Below are positions 33,172-47,068 of a stretch of DNA of 64,000 nt, piece by piece; position 1 is the first letter of the stretch, and every line of letters starts with the position of its first letter. The stretch is from NCBI GenBank assembly GCA_013368325.1, contig JAACJK010000120.1:248001-312000 (forward strand), written 5' to 3'. The position numbers and the translations under genes are program-made. The notes under the pieces are model-generated. The model was not told the origin of the DNA. It ran no database searches and saw only the letters and a list, made by a program, of their open reading frames with translations. This DNA comes from Ephemerocybe angulata (taxonomy: Eukaryota > Basidiomycota > Agaricomycetes > Agaricales > Psathyrellaceae).

Positions 33172-33872
33172 CTATGAGCTCCAGTCTCTATCCCCGACCT
33201 CCCGTTTCGAACACAGCACCCTCAATGCAGACCAGTGGCCCTTCGCACGAATCTGACTGGGATGGCGAGGTCAGTGGATATGTATTTTCGAGGGGCGGCG
33301 GAACGCTTACATACCGATCTCTGGTCATCAACGAGGCCGAGCGACTGCTACAAAGTCGTGAGTACGAGACCGAAATTCAAATATGGCAAATCGACGTACC
33401 CATGCATTGTAGCCCTTCCCTCTGTAATCCAAGTCGTTCGTGGCAAGGGTTGACTTGAAAGGACTACAAAAAGGTAATGGTGAGTGCCACAAGCCTTACA
33501 CAGTCCGGAATCGTTCCTTACCCGTACTCAACCCGTACTGACGGTCGTCGCCCAACCCCCACGCGCCTTCGATGTTTCCGACGGTCTCCTGAGGTCTGAA
33601 TGCAGAGGTCATTGGGCGCTCGCTGACGGTGGTGGCCATGTGGTGAGGATCGTCGAAGGTGCTGGCGCTGTCTAGAAAATCAGCGTCGCATTGCTAGCAT
33701 GAAGCGGGAAATATAAGACTTACCGGATGTCCTCCTCTTCATCCAGCAGCAGAGTGAGACCATTGGGTCTCTAGCTATAGACACTTTCAAAGGTGAGTCA
33801 GTAAATCGTAGCTCTCGTATCTGAAATGCTTACCTCGACGCCTCGCTGTGCCTCGCAGTCTTTCGCGTCCAT
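33172..33872 (-). CDS. Gene B, unit 3: candidate spliced protein of 137 aa, unknown family
   Basis: Six minus-strand exons, 33834-33872, 33724-33770, 33522-33667, 33400-33463, 33315-33347 and 33172-33256, join in phase through GT-AG introns of about 50-65 nt with CTNAY branch sites (414 nt). The protein starts MDAKDCEAQRGVE and runs through an acidic LLLDEEEDIR piece. It then reads TSAFRPQETVGNIEGAWGL and SRSASLMTRDR, and ends DRDWSS. The TAG stop is directly followed by another good donor (GTAAGC), so the ancestral gene probably went on and this reading may itself be a truncated relic. There is no signal peptide or helix and I recognise no domain. The TATA box is at 34425-34430. Confidence 0.42.
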
Positions 33873-36073
33873 CGCCGAAGTCTAGGATACATGTTAGTCA
33901 GATGTATTCGTATAGCAGATGAATACACTCACAATTCACAAGAGTCTAGTAAATATCCGTGTGGTCAGCGCGAGCTCCGGGAGAATGATATGGGAGACTT
34001 ACCCTTGTGAGCTCGTAGCGACTAATGAGAAGAAACAAATGGAATGTCAGTAAATTGCGAGAGTCAAGATGATACGAGCGACATACTTGGGTGGGCGAGC
34101 GACGACGAGAAAGGTGGGTGACGAGCTGGTGGGGTGAAGGAAAGGTGTAAGCGATGTGTCAAGCGAATATGGGGTGCGACGGGAGTAATACCGTGAGCAG
34201 TATCACGATGATGGGGTGCCGACGCCGGAATTCAGACTCACCTCGAGTTCGTCGTCGACGACGGCGGTGGAGAGGAAACACAACGACGACGATCAGAAGC
34301 AAATATTAAAGAGAGATAGAAAAGAGTCAAAGACTCAGAGGAGATGGAGCGGTGAAGTGGAAAGGGGAGAAAAGAGCAAACCTCGTTGAAGAGGATGCAG
34401 AACAAACCAGAGTATGCACCTACTCTTATACCCAAATTCTCCCGCCTCCCTCCGCTCTCGGCCCTCCCAGGATCAAGTCCAAATATACCGACTGCCACCT
34501 CATCCGAATACCAGCGTCGGGGTAACCAAGGCCAAGTGTGCGGAATGCGCTTTACGTGCGTTATCGCGCTTCGCTGATTCGCTTTGCGCACAGAGTTGCC
34601 CGAGAAACCGTGCTAGCGGCCATGCCGGCTGTCTGTGTACGTTTGATGCATCATGAGCTGGCGCGCCAAGCACGGGTCCCGCGCAGGGATGCGGTTGGAA
34701 TGGCGTTATTGGAGTGAATGGGATGAGGAGGAGATGCGCACCGTGAATTGAGAATATATGTCGCTGGTGGACTTGGGGGTCGGTGGACTGGGTACGTGCT
34801 ACTCAGGGGTATGTACTACAAAGTATAAAATTGTTTAAAACATGAATTTTGCCCGCGATCGTTTAGTATAGAGGTTTCGCCGGATGGGCGCTTATTTCCT
34901 TCTGAATACTTGTGCACAGCGATCGGTTGAATTTCTTTGAGATCCAAACTTACCAGCCTCGGGTATACTCCTAAAGTAATGTTTATATGGTCCCTAAACT
35001 CCCTCGGAGTGTCTTCAAAGTGCGTAAAACGCGCAATCGCTCATTTTACCCCTACAGCTCCAGACTCTGCATTTGCAAAGATTTCGACTTGGCGACTTCG
35101 CTGGTGACAGCATCCGCTGTCACCGTGCATTCTATCACCTATAAATAGTGTGAGAGAGTTATGCAACGCGAATTAAACGCGTTGCAACTGTCCTTTTCGT
35201 GTGAGTGGAACCGGGAGGAGAAGGTCCGAAGATTGAATCGAGATTGGTTCGTGAGTCGTGCAGACGACTGGGGTCGACTCGGGTGCACCTATCATTTGCT
35301 ATAGAGGTCTAAGTTTGCTTTGAGAGCAGCATAAGGCTTGGGATTACCATTGTTACAGTGTCCTCGCTCGTAGCGCAATCGGCGCTTATGATTGAACTGA
35401 ACTCGGTCTGCACTAATGCAGATGTGCCCTTCGCGACCAAGTTCGCAACCGTGGTGCGTACGTACTCCAGTATAAATGATACATACACTCTTGCGGCGTA
35501 TCTTACGTCGCTATCTGTGGGCTAGCCCAGTCGGAAACTCGGAGGTGTGTGGGCGTGTGGTCTTCATAGGTCGGATTTGACTGTCAATCCCGGTCCCTTA
35601 CATCGAATTGCGTCGTCTATGCCATTTGTGTTGGTAGCTTTACAGGTAAAACTATATATATGTATACAGCAGTAATATACCAGCCTTATTCCAGCGTTGA
35701 ATGCTTTATCTTTATGAATCCACATGTAAGACCATAATTCCTTTCCAAATGGCCAATACAACTCACTTGTGCTCGTTTCGGGATTTCTGAGCCTCTATAT
35801 TGAGCGCAATAGACATATATTGACAATCTATGTACACAACGTATGTCACAGCTACATTCAAAAATCGCAGATAGCCCGGAGAACACAGAAAAAGTGGAAG
35901 AATGAGCTTCGCTAGAATTAGGCGCCCGTAAGCGCCCAAATTCCGGCGTTGCTATGCGGCCCCCACTTCCCTGGGGCTGGTGCTCCTGCGTAGCCCCATC
36001 CAACTCAATACTACCCTAAATGTAGATAAGCGTATTTTAAGCTATTAAGATCGTCCGAAAGTCTGAGAAAAAG

Positions 36074-36096
36074 GGCGGGAACCGAAGGTTCCCGCC
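36074..36096. other. Palindromic stem GGCGGGAACC-GAA (unit 3)
   Basis: Same element as in units 1 and 2, unchanged. Confidence 0.6.
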
Positions 36097-36334
36097 AAGT
36101 GAAGTGATCCCGGTGCCGTCACACCGCGACTGACATCGGACTCGACCAAGCCAAACAACGGCTCCCCTGACGTTATTCCGGTGTACGGAGCGCATCTATC
36201 GTGCGTCATGGTGAGTGATATACTGTGATATAGACAGGCTGGACGTGATATGTAGTCGTGCGTGTCGGACTGTCGTGCCGAGTGACGTACGAGCGGCGTC
36301 GCCCGCTCGCGGGCTACGCTGCATCGATGGGTGT

Positions 36335-37728
36335 CGTTGGGGTGTCGGCATTTCAAAATCTGTGCAAAAATGTGCCTGAAGTTAGCGGTGGGCCGTGAGG
36401 TAAAAGGAGAGTGGCGTACCGGATGCGGGAATGGCAATATATGTATGGATCGGCGTCCGGCGAGCTGGTGTGTTGATGAGCGAGGTCCGGAACCAGGGAC
36501 ACCGAAAACTCACCAAATCTGGTGTGTGGGTGCTGGGAGTGTCCGTGCACGCACTCTGAGTGAATTGGGTGGTGAGAGTGGTGCGAGTGGCTTGGAGGCG
36601 GCACTTACCCATTGGGAATTGATGCGAGGGAGAGGTGCCGACCAACGTTAATCGGGACTGACAGTTCGTGTCAGTCGCCGGTTGTCGACATCGTGGGTGC
36701 AAGCGAGGTCGATGTGGTGGCTGTGAGACGGCGACGACGCAATGGATTTGAATCCGGCGAGCGACAGCGAGCCTGGGAGTGTGTCAAGGCAAGTGGGTGA
36801 AAATGGTTCAAGCGACGTACGTTGTTGACGAAGAGTCATTCCGGTCGGGCCTGTCCCTCGAGGGTGAGTCTGAGTGCCTGTCAGGGGATGTTAAACATGG
36901 TGGGATGGCCATGGACTGGAGACGTACGTCTTTGGCCTTTCTTGTACTGTCCCTGGAGTATTGAGCGAGCGGAGTCCTTGACGCATTTGAAGGTGTGGTG
37001 GTCGGGGATCACGAAGTCGCAACAGAAATGATTCCGGCGAGCGCCAGCGAGCCTAAAGTGTGTTAGAATGTCGTCGCAAAGAGCTGGAGAGGGACGTACC
37101 TGTCGCGACGTGGAAAGGACTTGGAGCAGTTTGGCGACTTGGGGTCCGACGCTGAAATGAGCGAGAAAGCCGTTCTGGATCGGGGAGTGACTGACGTGCA
37201 TGGAAATGAATTTGACATTTTCTGTCGTGTGGACGCACTGGCGACGTACCTTGGGCTATTTTGCGATTCCGCAACAGAAATCCTTCCGCCGAGCTGAAGA
37301 AGAGGGTGAGTTGTGACCAGGAAACAGTTCTAAAAGTATGCTAACCTTGGCTGCGTGAAACGTCGCCCGCTAAGAAGGTGAAATTGAGCAACCACGAAGG
37401 GTTCATGTAGAGGGAACTCACGACAACGAGCTCGTATGTGCAATAGGAAGTGCAAGCACGGTGTTAAAGGACGAAGACACAATGGAATTGCGTCCGCCGA
37501 GCGACGTCAAGGTGAGAGTGAGACGACGACGGGAGAGTGAGCATGTTGGGGTAGGGAAGAAAGATAGAATTTGGGTAGGCCGTCTAGCCCCTTGGTGCCA
37601 GCGAGAGCGAATGACAAACCTGTGTGTGGTCTATCATCGGGAGACCCGTTGCGTAAATAATTGTACATGTCCGGAGGTAGATACTGGCTACAGGTTCCGC
37701 AGAGGGCGTTCGAGGACTCTCTACACAA
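36335..37728 (-). pseudogene. Region C, unit 3 copy
   Basis: Almost identical to unit 2, with one G deleted near 36,466. That alters the minus-strand frame there and is further evidence against a constrained coding sequence in this part. Confidence 0.4.
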
Positions 37729-38160
37729 AGTACAGCCTATTTCAGAGTCTCACAGAACGCGTCAGATAGTATGTTACTGTATGTAGGTAGAGGGACGGTA
37801 GAGGGAGTATGTAGGGATAATTTGAAGGTAGGGAGCAAAGCGCACCAGGAGGACGCGAAGCGCACGGAGCACAACTCGGGAGCGGGTGACAGCCATTACG
37901 GCGAACGGAGGGTCAGTGCCGGTCTCTGGTTATTCCTCCCCCAGTCTTCAAGGCATTATTTCGCCTAGTAGAAAGAATATGAGGCATCGGATGTGAGGAG
38001 TTAGGAGGACAGACACACCAGAAGGGAGGGGACACCACCAGAGGCAAAGGAGGGCAGCGAGGGATAATGGCGTTTCACGCTGACAGGCGCGATTAGCGTT
38101 AGACTGTTCTTGGCCCCGCCCGAGCTTGGCGACCCACGTTACAGTCACGTCACGCAAGGG

Positions 38161-38167
38161 TATATAA
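38161..38167 (+). promoter_or_regulatory. Plus-strand TATA promoter (unit 3)
   Basis: TATATAA with the same CACGTCACG element. One G of the five-G run after the TATA box is missing in this unit only. Confidence 0.58.
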
Positions 38168-38515
38168 GCTGGGGATTCACAACCACCGTTCCAGCACCCG
38201 TTCGTTATGTTGCCCCGTCGCCGCCCTCACATTCGCCGCCGTTGTCCCCCCTTCGCTATGTCTTCGTCGTCGCTTCCACCCTTTCATCGTCGTCGTAGTG
38301 TACCCCTGTAGTAGTCAGTAGATAGCCTCCACGGTCTCGGCGTGCATGGGGTCGCTATGGCGGCCCTCTGCGCGTCGAGGCCGACCATGGAGGATGCCGT
38401 GGGAAGAGACACCTATGAAAAAGCTACGAAAGTTCGTTTTCTGAGCCCAGCGAGGCCATAGGAACAAGCAAATCCGATCCCATTGTCAAACGACCCCGCC
38501 AGGTTTGGCATGTCA

Positions 38516-38760
38516 TGAAGTCGACCTCAGTGCGCAGACGTTTCAAGCGCGGAATGCAGCATGATCGACCTGCGAGAACTTAAAATGCGGACCTTTTCGA
38601 AGAGCCTCCCTTGCGCGAGATCTACATGAGCCTTTGATAGTAGAGAGATAGTCTGGAGTTCAGGAGCGGTGCAATGGAGAGCAATCAGCTCATCGATTTC
38701 GTAGAGAAGCATGGCGGCCGAAACTAGGAAACCTTGATCCTTATCACATCTGAAACGAAT
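38516..38760 (-). pseudogene. 5' fragment of the F-box/LRR-like gene at the unit 3/4 junction
   Basis: Same 245-bp fragment with the same internal deletion as at 29,177-29,421, showing that it was copied along with the unit. Confidence 0.85.
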
Positions 38761-38857
38761 GTGAATATATTAGCATATAGGGTATCATCGCCTTCTACAA
38801 CTACGACGAATTAGGTATCAAGTGTTCAAAAACACACCTCCGACAGCAACAAAAGAA

Positions 38858-41006
38858 TTAAAGGGCTCGCGGACCTGTCCACGCTTGGAACGAATCCCGT
38901 GCGCCGGCAGCCGCGTTATACCCAGGCTGGAGTTGCTGCGGGGGTTGGGGCGGGTAGGCAGGCTGTGGCCCCTGCTGCGGATACACCACCTGTGGCTCTT
39001 CGATCCCTTCATACGCACTCGAGTAGTAGCCAAGGTCCAGGTCTTCACCTTCAGAGAGGGGACGCTGCGATTCGACGCCAGGTTTCAGATGCTGTTGCGG
39101 GAAGGTCGGCTCGAGATGCGGAGACACCGCTGGCCGCAGTCTCTGCCGCTCCTCGGGGTCAGAGTTCCTCGCGGTCAAAGGGTACGCGTTTCCGGCGACC
39201 TCGTTCCTGGGTTGGTGGTGGGGGTGTTGCTGATATTCAGCGATTCCAAAGGCCTCCGCAAAGCTCATACGTTGGTCCTGCTGAGGGACAGTGCGATATT
39301 GCATTGAGGGGGTCGCCTGGTAAGGGATACTCGATGATTTGCTTTCGACAACCGACACGGACTCGGGGTGGGGCTTGCGCGTGAAGAAAAATCGGAATGA
39401 GTAGCCGATCTCGCGGAAGAAATCCACTGAGAGCAACAGGGTGAGATTCGAAGCGCGAATCGGTAACTGTGCACGTACTGTAGTCGCAGAGCGGTCTCCA
39501 TACAGGAGTGCTCGCTTGGCTCGCAGTCAGCCCACCCATCGAAGATGACAGCTCGACGCAGGGCGGACGTGCATGAGCAAGGCCATGGGCGCTTATTGAG
39601 TGCCACCGCGTGTAAGCGAATGATGCGAGCCCTGACAGGAAGCGGGGAAGTACCCCCGGATAGACGACCGCTCGCGCTACATAAACTGCAAAGGGACGGT
39701 GAGTGGTGCGTTCACGGAAGAATGGATACTACGCACCACGAAGACGGGGGAAGACAGCGAGCACGATGAGCTGCTCGAAACGAGCTTCGCCGGCGCTCGT
39801 TTTCAGCTTGTCCGAGTTGCCGTGAGCGAGAAGTCGGACGGGGCAAAACTGGCGACGAGAATTGGGTTAAAGGGGTATGAGGACGAAAGGGATAGAGGAC
39901 GTACCTTGGACGCACGAAGCTGGAGTTTTCGAAGGTTTGCTGGCGCTTTAGAGGATGTGCCGGTGCGGCGCAGGACCTGGTGGTGCTCGCTGGCGATCCC
40001 GGCGACGGAGGCGGCTGGAAGAGTGAATGAGGGAGATAGGAGAGAAAGAATTGGGCGACGGACGTACCTGGCAGACCATGTACGCACGGGCACGAGAATG
40101 GAGATGCGGTGAGCTGGGGTCGATTGGGGAGCGTCTGGGGCGATCCTGAGCGTATCCGCGAAGTGAGCCTGACGAAAATGAGTGAGTACGGGTTTGGATG
40201 GACTGAAAGTGTCGTTGGAGACGCACCTTTCGTAGGTCTATCCCTCCACAAGCGAAAGGCCCGCAGCAACGTGTCTGTCTTCCTTTCGAGAGCTCCGAGG
40301 CTGTGAGAGGCGGAGGCGGCGAAAAATTCGATGTCTTGAAGCATTCTAGGCTGGCCAGAGGCTCGGTTCGCTCAGGAAGAAGTTGTTGGCGAAAAAAGGG
40401 CGCAAAGCGCGATCGCCGCGAGAGAGCGAGCAGAGCTGGTGCACCGAGGATAGGAGATGGTCTGTACGACCTCAGGGACTAGAGAGAACGAGTCAGTACA
40501 GCTCTCAAGGTCGGGGAAGCGAGATAGAGAGACTTGCCTGTGTTGGACGAACCAGGGTTTGTAGAGTGTGAAGAATCGGTGGGATGGAACGAAATGGAAG
40601 CGTAGACTGGGCCCATACAGATAAATTGGATGCCTTGGGAGTTCGTTCAGCTCAGGAAAGGCATGATATACGAAGATTAGAACTCACAATCGGCGCTGTT
40701 GACCTGGACTTGTGTAATTCCTGCGCAGGCCAAGCCGACGATGTCAGGCTTCTCCAACCCACCTACACGAGCAGCTTTCGACGAGAATGCACCGGCAATG
40801 CTGGAGAACAGTCATGACGGATATTATCACAGTCTGGAAAGCGTTGAGAGACCCAGAAACATGAGTTGAGCACCGTGGACGTACCAACGCCGTGCAACCC
40901 CCGGCTATTGCCCATCCTATCCTGTGGGGTGACCAATGGATCCCGTTTGCGTCCAAAACTTCCTTTCGTCGATGGCAGGCTGGTTTTCAGACGCTTCGCA
41001 GGGCAT
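38858..41006 (-). pseudogene. Degenerate DUF300 gene, copy 4
   Basis: Base-for-base nearly the same as copy 3, 9,339 bases away. It holds the same frameshift in exon 1 and the same broken middle, so it descends from an already inactive copy. Confidence 0.82.
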
Positions 41007-42510
41007 GTCGACGGGCTGGGATCTGGCCAGCCAGAGTACAGCGAGGAGAAGGTGATGGGCAAGATGAGAAGGACGATTGATGCCAGGCGGTGCCAGGGAC
41101 ACGGGTTGTTTGTTGCTGTATCCCCATTCGGGGGCTGGCATTGGCGCCGGCAATGTTGGCGAGCGTTGGACATTGGCCAGCGTTGGTGTGAGGAGCAAGA
41201 TGGCGGGCATCGTCAGCAAATGGAAGGCCAAAAGTCGCTACAGAGCACAATATTCATATACCTCAAGACCTCTGGACTTTGAACAATTCGTGATTGATTG
41301 AGGCGGCGTCGCGACTCAGAGGGATCTGGCCAGAGATATGGTCATTTTGGTCGTCGCCGTCGCGTATACTGAAGGCGGGATATGGGTTAAGGAGGTGAGA
41401 GTTGGGGGGAAAGGGAGACGCGATTTGAATCGCGACGCGACGCTTTAAGGCGATCACAGGGACGGAGCACCGCGCCTTTGTTTGGCCGTCGCCGCGCTTC
41501 TTCGATCCTTTCCACCACCTCCCAAGCGCTCTGATTGGCTCGTTCAACATCGTCAGACCGCCTCCAGACGCATCGCCGACCCTTTCGACGACGACTCAAG
41601 AGCTGTGATTGGCTCCTGCGCAGAGGGCCTTCCTCACCAACGAGCCCTTTCTCCGCCACTCCAGGGCTGCATTTGGCCCCTCCGCGACGCTCTTGAGCCC
41701 ATCCCGACCGCAAACCGGCGTTGAGCTGAACGCTTTCGACGACGGCGTCGACGAAGGATGCGCTGCGCTGCGTACAAAGAAGTGAGCAACGTGCAGCTGC
41801 GGCTTATTGCTTTGCTCACCTCATGAGTAGGCACGACCTACACACGTCTAACACGTTCATCATCGCGCGACACACAACCAACTCGAAATCGAGCTCAAAG
41901 GCGTTCGACGATGCTGTCGACGATGAATGCACTGCGCTGCAGGGCGTAGTCTAGGAAGGGAGTTGAGCACGACGGACGTGTGTCCAGGGTAGCGGCGTCA
42001 GCAAGGGACTTTTGAACTAGGTACGAGAGTCAGTGTAGACCCGTATACCGAAGCTGTACTGACTTACAGTCATTCTCCCAGATATTCTGCGCGACGAAAA
42101 GTATCGGCCCCCAGCGACTTCCCCGCGCTACACACGACGGCAAGCTGAGGAATACGGCTCAGGGTCAGCTACGATGCCACTACACAGTCGTATCGCGTGC
42201 GCCTACCTTTCATCCGCCGGCTCCACCGGTAATCAGCCCTACATCGACACGGCGCGCGAGTGGAGGTCTATGGGTATATACGACGAAAAGGTCAGCGCTA
42301 TTGGCTTTCATTAATACGGATGTGCTTACCTTTCGACGCTGTCACTGACCGCAATGCCCAAGGCCTCGAATCTCGGGCACCATAGCCTCGGTCTCTCGCC
42401 TCGAAAGCGACACCCCAATAACACCAAGTCTGCTAGACAGCCGGCACCGAATTCGACCTGCAAACTCCAGAGTACGTCAGTCAACATTCCAGTACAGACG
42501 GCTGGCTTAC

Positions 42511-43211
42511 CTATGAGCTCCAGTCTCTATCCCCGACCTCCCGTTTCGAACACAGCACCCTCAATGCAGACCAGTGGCCCTTCGCACGAATCTGACTGGG
42601 ATGGCGAGGTCAGTGGATATGTATTTTCGAGGGGCGGCGGAACGCTTACATACCGATCTCTGGTCATCAACGAGGCCGAGCGACTGCTACAAAGTCGTGA
42701 GTACGAGACCGAAATTCAAATATGGCAAATCGACGTACCCATGCATTGTAGCCCTTCCCTCTGTAATCCAAGTCGTTCGTGGCAAGGGTTGACTTGAAAG
42801 GACTACAAAAAGGTAATGGTGAGTGCCACAAGCCTTACACAGTCCGGAATCGTTCCTTACCCGTACTCAACCCGTACTGACGGTCGTCGCCCAACCCCCA
42901 CGCGCCTTCGATGTTTCCGACGGTCTCCTGAGGTCTGAATGCAGAGGTCATTGGGCGCTCGCTGACGGTGGTGGCCATGTGGTGAGGATCGTCGAAGGTG
43001 CTGGCGCTGTCTAGAAAATCAGCGTCGCATTGCTAGCATGAAGCGGGAAATATAAGACTTACCGGATGTCCTCCTCTTCATCCAGCAGCAGAGTGAGACC
43101 ATTGGGTCTCTAGCTATAGACACTTTCAAAGGTGAGTCAGTAAATCGTAGCTCTCGTATCTGAAATGCTTACCTCGACGCCTCGCTGTGCCTCGCAGTCT
43201 TTCGCGTCCAT
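42511..43211 (-). CDS. Gene B, unit 4: candidate spliced protein of 137 aa
   Basis: Base-identical by eye to the unit 3 model, displaced by 9,339. All six exons and splice sites are kept, so if the unit 3 model is expressed this copy gives the same product. The identity reflects recent amplification and is not independent evidence of selection. Confidence 0.4.
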
Positions 43212-45412
43212 CGCCGAAGTCTAGGATACATGTTAGTCAGATGTATTCGTATAGCAGATGAATACACTCACAATTCACAAGAGTCTAGTAAATATCCGTG
43301 TGGTCAGCGCGAGCTCCGGGAGAATGATATGGGAGACTTACCCTTGTGAGCTCGTAGCGACTAATGAGAAGAAACAAATGGAATGTCAGTAAATTGCGAG
43401 AGTCAAGATGATACGAGCGACATACTTGGGTGGGCGAGCGACGACGAGAAAGGTGGGTGACGAGCTGGTGGGGTGAAGGAAAGGTGTAAGCGATGTGTCA
43501 AGCGAATATGGGGTGCGACGGGAGTAATACCGTGAGCAGTATCACGATGATGGGGTGCCGACGCCGGAATTCAGACTCACCTCGAGTTCGTCGTCGACGA
43601 CGGCGGTGGAGAGGAAACACAACGACGACGATCAGAAGCAAATATTAAAGAGAGATAGAAAAGAGTCAAAGACTCAGAGGAGATGGAGCGGTGAAGTGGA
43701 AAGGGGAGAAAAGAGCAAACCTCGTTGAAGAGGATGCAGAACAAACCAGAGTATGCACCTACTCTTATACCCAAATTCTCCCGCCTCCCTCCGCTCTCGG
43801 CCCTCCCAGGATCAAGTCCAAATATACCGACTGCCACCTCATCCGAATACCAGCGTCGGGGTAACCAAGGCCAAGTGTGCGGAATGCGCTTTACGTGCGT
43901 TATCGCGCTTCGCTGATTCGCTTTGCGCACAGAGTTGCCCGAGAAACCGTGCTAGCGGCCATGCCGGCTGTCTGTGTACGTTTGATGCATCATGAGCTGG
44001 CGCGCCAAGCACGGGTCCCGCGCAGGGATGCGGTTGGAATGGCGTTATTGGAGTGAATGGGATGAGGAGGAGATGCGCACCGTGAATTGAGAATATATGT
44101 CGCTGGTGGACTTGGGGGTCGGTGGACTGGGTACGTGCTACTCAGGGGTATGTACTACAAAGTATAAAATTGTTTAAAACATGAATTTTGCCCGCGATCG
44201 TTTAGTATAGAGGTTTCGCCGGATGGGCGCTTATTTCCTTCTGAATACTTGTGCACAGCGATCGGTTGAATTTCTTTGAGATCCAAACTTACCAGCCTCG
44301 GGTATACTCCTAAAGTAATGTTTATATGGTCCCTAAACTCCCTCGGAGTGTCTTCAAAGTGCGTAAAACGCGCAATCGCTCATTTTACCCCTACAGCTCC
44401 AGACTCTGCATTTGCAAAGATTTCGACTTGGCGACTTCGCTGGTGACAGCATCCGCTGTCACCGTGCATTCTATCACCTATAAATAGTGTGAGAGAGTTA
44501 TGCAACGCGAATTAAACGCGTTGCAACTGTCCTTTTCGTGTGAGTGGAACCGGGAGGAGAAGGTCCGAAGATTGAATCGAGATTGGTTCGTGAGTCGTGC
44601 AGACGACTGGGGTCGACTCGGGTGCACCTATCATTTGCTATAGAGGTCTAAGTTTGCTTTGAGAGCAGCATAAGGCTTGGGATTACCATTGTTACAGTGT
44701 CCTCGCTCGTAGCGCAATCGGCGCTTATGATTGAACTGAACTCGGTCTGCACTAATGCAGATGTGCCCTTCGCGACCAAGTTCGCAACCGTGGTGCGTAC
44801 GTACTCCAGTATAAATGATACATACACTCTTGCGGCGTATCTTACGTCGCTATCTGTGGGCTAGCCCAGTCGGAAACTCGGAGGTGTGTGGGCGTGTGGT
44901 CTTCATAGGTCGGATTTGACTGTCAATCCCGGTCCCTTACATCGAATTGCGTCGTCTATGCCATTTGTGTTGGTAGCTTTACAGGTAAAACTATATATAT
45001 GTATACAGCAGTAATATACCAGCCTTATTCCAGCGTTGAATGCTTTATCTTTATGAATCCACATGTAAGACCATAATTCCTTTCCAAATGGCCAATACAA
45101 CTCACTTGTGCTCGTTTCGGGATTTCTGAGCCTCTATATTGAGCGCAATAGACATATATTGACAATCTATGTACACAACGTATGTCACAGCTACATTCAA
45201 AAATCGCAGATAGCCCGGAGAACACAGAAAAAGTGGAAGAATGAGCTTCGCTAGAATTAGGCGCCCGTAAGCGCCCAAATTCCGGCGTTGCTATGCGGCC
45301 CCCACTTCCCTGGGGCTGGTGCTCCTGCGTAGCCCCATCCAACTCAATACTACCCTAAATGTAGATAAGCGTATTTTAAGCTATTAAGATCGTCCGAAAG
45401 TCTGAGAAAAAG

Positions 45413-45435
45413 GGCGGGAACCGAAGGTTCCCGCC
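45413..45435. other. Palindromic stem GGCGGGAACC-GAA (unit 4)
   Basis: Unchanged copy of the element. Confidence 0.6.
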
Positions 45436-45674
45436 AAGTGAAGTGATCCCGGTGCCGTCACACCGCGACTGACATCGGACTCGACCAAGCCAAACAACGG
45501 CTCCCCTGACGTTATTCCGGTGTACGGAGCGCATCTATCGTGCGTCATGGTGAGTGATATACTGTGATATAGACAGGCTGGACGTGATATGTAGTCGTGC
45601 GTGTCGGACTGTCGTGCCGAGTGACGTACGAGCGGCGTCGCCCGCTCGCGGGCTACGCTGCATCGATGGGTGTC

Positions 45675-47068
45675 GTTGGGGTGTCGGCATTTCAAAATCT
45701 GTGCAAAAATGTGCCTGAAGTTAGCGGTGGGCCGTGAGGTAAAAGGAGAGTGGCGTACCGGATGCGGGAATGGCAATATATGTATGGATCGGCGTCCGGC
45801 GAGCTGGGTGTGTTGATGAGCGAGGTCCGGAACCAGGGACACCGAAAACTCACCAAATCTGGTGTGTGGGTGCTGGGAGTGTCCGTGCACGCACTCTGAG
45901 TGAATTGGGTGGTGAGAGTGGTGCGAGTGGCTTGGAGGCGGCACTTACCCATTGGGAATTGATGCGAGGGAGAGGTGCCGACCAACGTTAATCGGGACTG
46001 ACAGTTCGTGTCAGTCGCCGGTTGTCGACATCGTGGGTGCAAGCGAGGTCGATGTGGTGGCTGTGAGACGGCGACGACGCAATGGATTTGAATCCGGCGA
46101 GCGACAGCGAGCCTGGGAGTGTGTCAAGGCAAGTGGGTGAAAATGGTTCAAGCGACGTACGTTGTTGACGAAGAGTCATTCCGGTCGGGCCTGTCCCTCG
46201 AGGGTGAGTCTGAGTGCCTGTCAGGGGATGTTAAACATGGTGGGATGGCCATGGACTGGAGACGTACGTCTTTGGCCTTTCTTGTACTGTCCCTGGAGTA
46301 TTGAGCGAGCGGAGTCCTTGACGCATTTGAAGGTGTGGTGGTCGGGGATCACGAAGTCGCAACAGAAATGATTCCGGCGAGCGCCAGCGAGCCTAAAGTG
46401 TGTTAGAATGTCGTCGCAAAGAGCTGGAGAGGGACGTACCTGTCGCGACGTGGAAAGGACTTGGAGCAGTTTGGCGACTTGGGGTCCGACGCTGAAATGA
46501 GCGAGAAAGCCGTTCTGGATCGGGGAGTGACTGACGTGCATGGAAATGAATTTGACATTTTCTGTCGTGTGGACGCACTGGCGACGTACCTTGGGCTATT
46601 TTGCGATTCCGCAACAGAAATCCTTCCGCCGAGCTGAAGAAGAGGGTGAGTTGTGACCAGGAAACAGTTCTAAAAGTATGCTAACCTTGGCTGCGTGAAA
46701 CGTCGCCCGCTAAGAAGGTGAAATTGAGCAACCACGAAGGGTTCATGTAGAGGGAACTCACGACAACGAGCTCGTATGTGCAATAGGAAGTGCAAGCACG
46801 GTGTTAAAGGACGAAGACACAATGGAATTGCGTCCGCCGAGCGACGTCAAGGTGAGAGTGAGACGACGACGGGAGAGTGAGCATGTTGGGGTAGGGAAGA
46901 AAGATAGAATTTGGGTAGGCCGTCTAGCCCCTTGGTGCCAGCGAGAGCGAATGACAAACCTGTGTGTGGTCTATCATCGGGAGACCCGTTGCGTAAATAA
47001 TTGTACATGTCCGGAGGTAGATACTGGCTACAGGTTCCGCAGAGGGCGTTCGAGGACTCTCTACACAA
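45675..47068 (-). pseudogene. Region C, unit 4 copy
   Basis: Same as unit 2 and without the one-base deletion of unit 3. It shares with unit 3 the G-to-T change at 46,971. Confidence 0.4.

Larger units (their letters stand above)
29422..38760. repeat. Tandem unit 3 (9,339 bp)
   Basis: Almost identical to unit 4. Private differences include loss of one G near 36,466 (CGAGCTGGTGTG) and one G after the TATA box near 38,173. It shares with unit 4 the loss of eight bases just before the DUF300 stop and a G-to-T change (37,631 and 46,971) relative to unit 2 (28,291). Confidence 0.95.

Noticed and set aside
33015..33458. A 147-codon plus-strand frame recurring in units 3-5
   Set aside because: The splice and branch signals in this stretch are better on the minus strand, where exons of gene B join in phase. 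The plus frame has no start context or domain.
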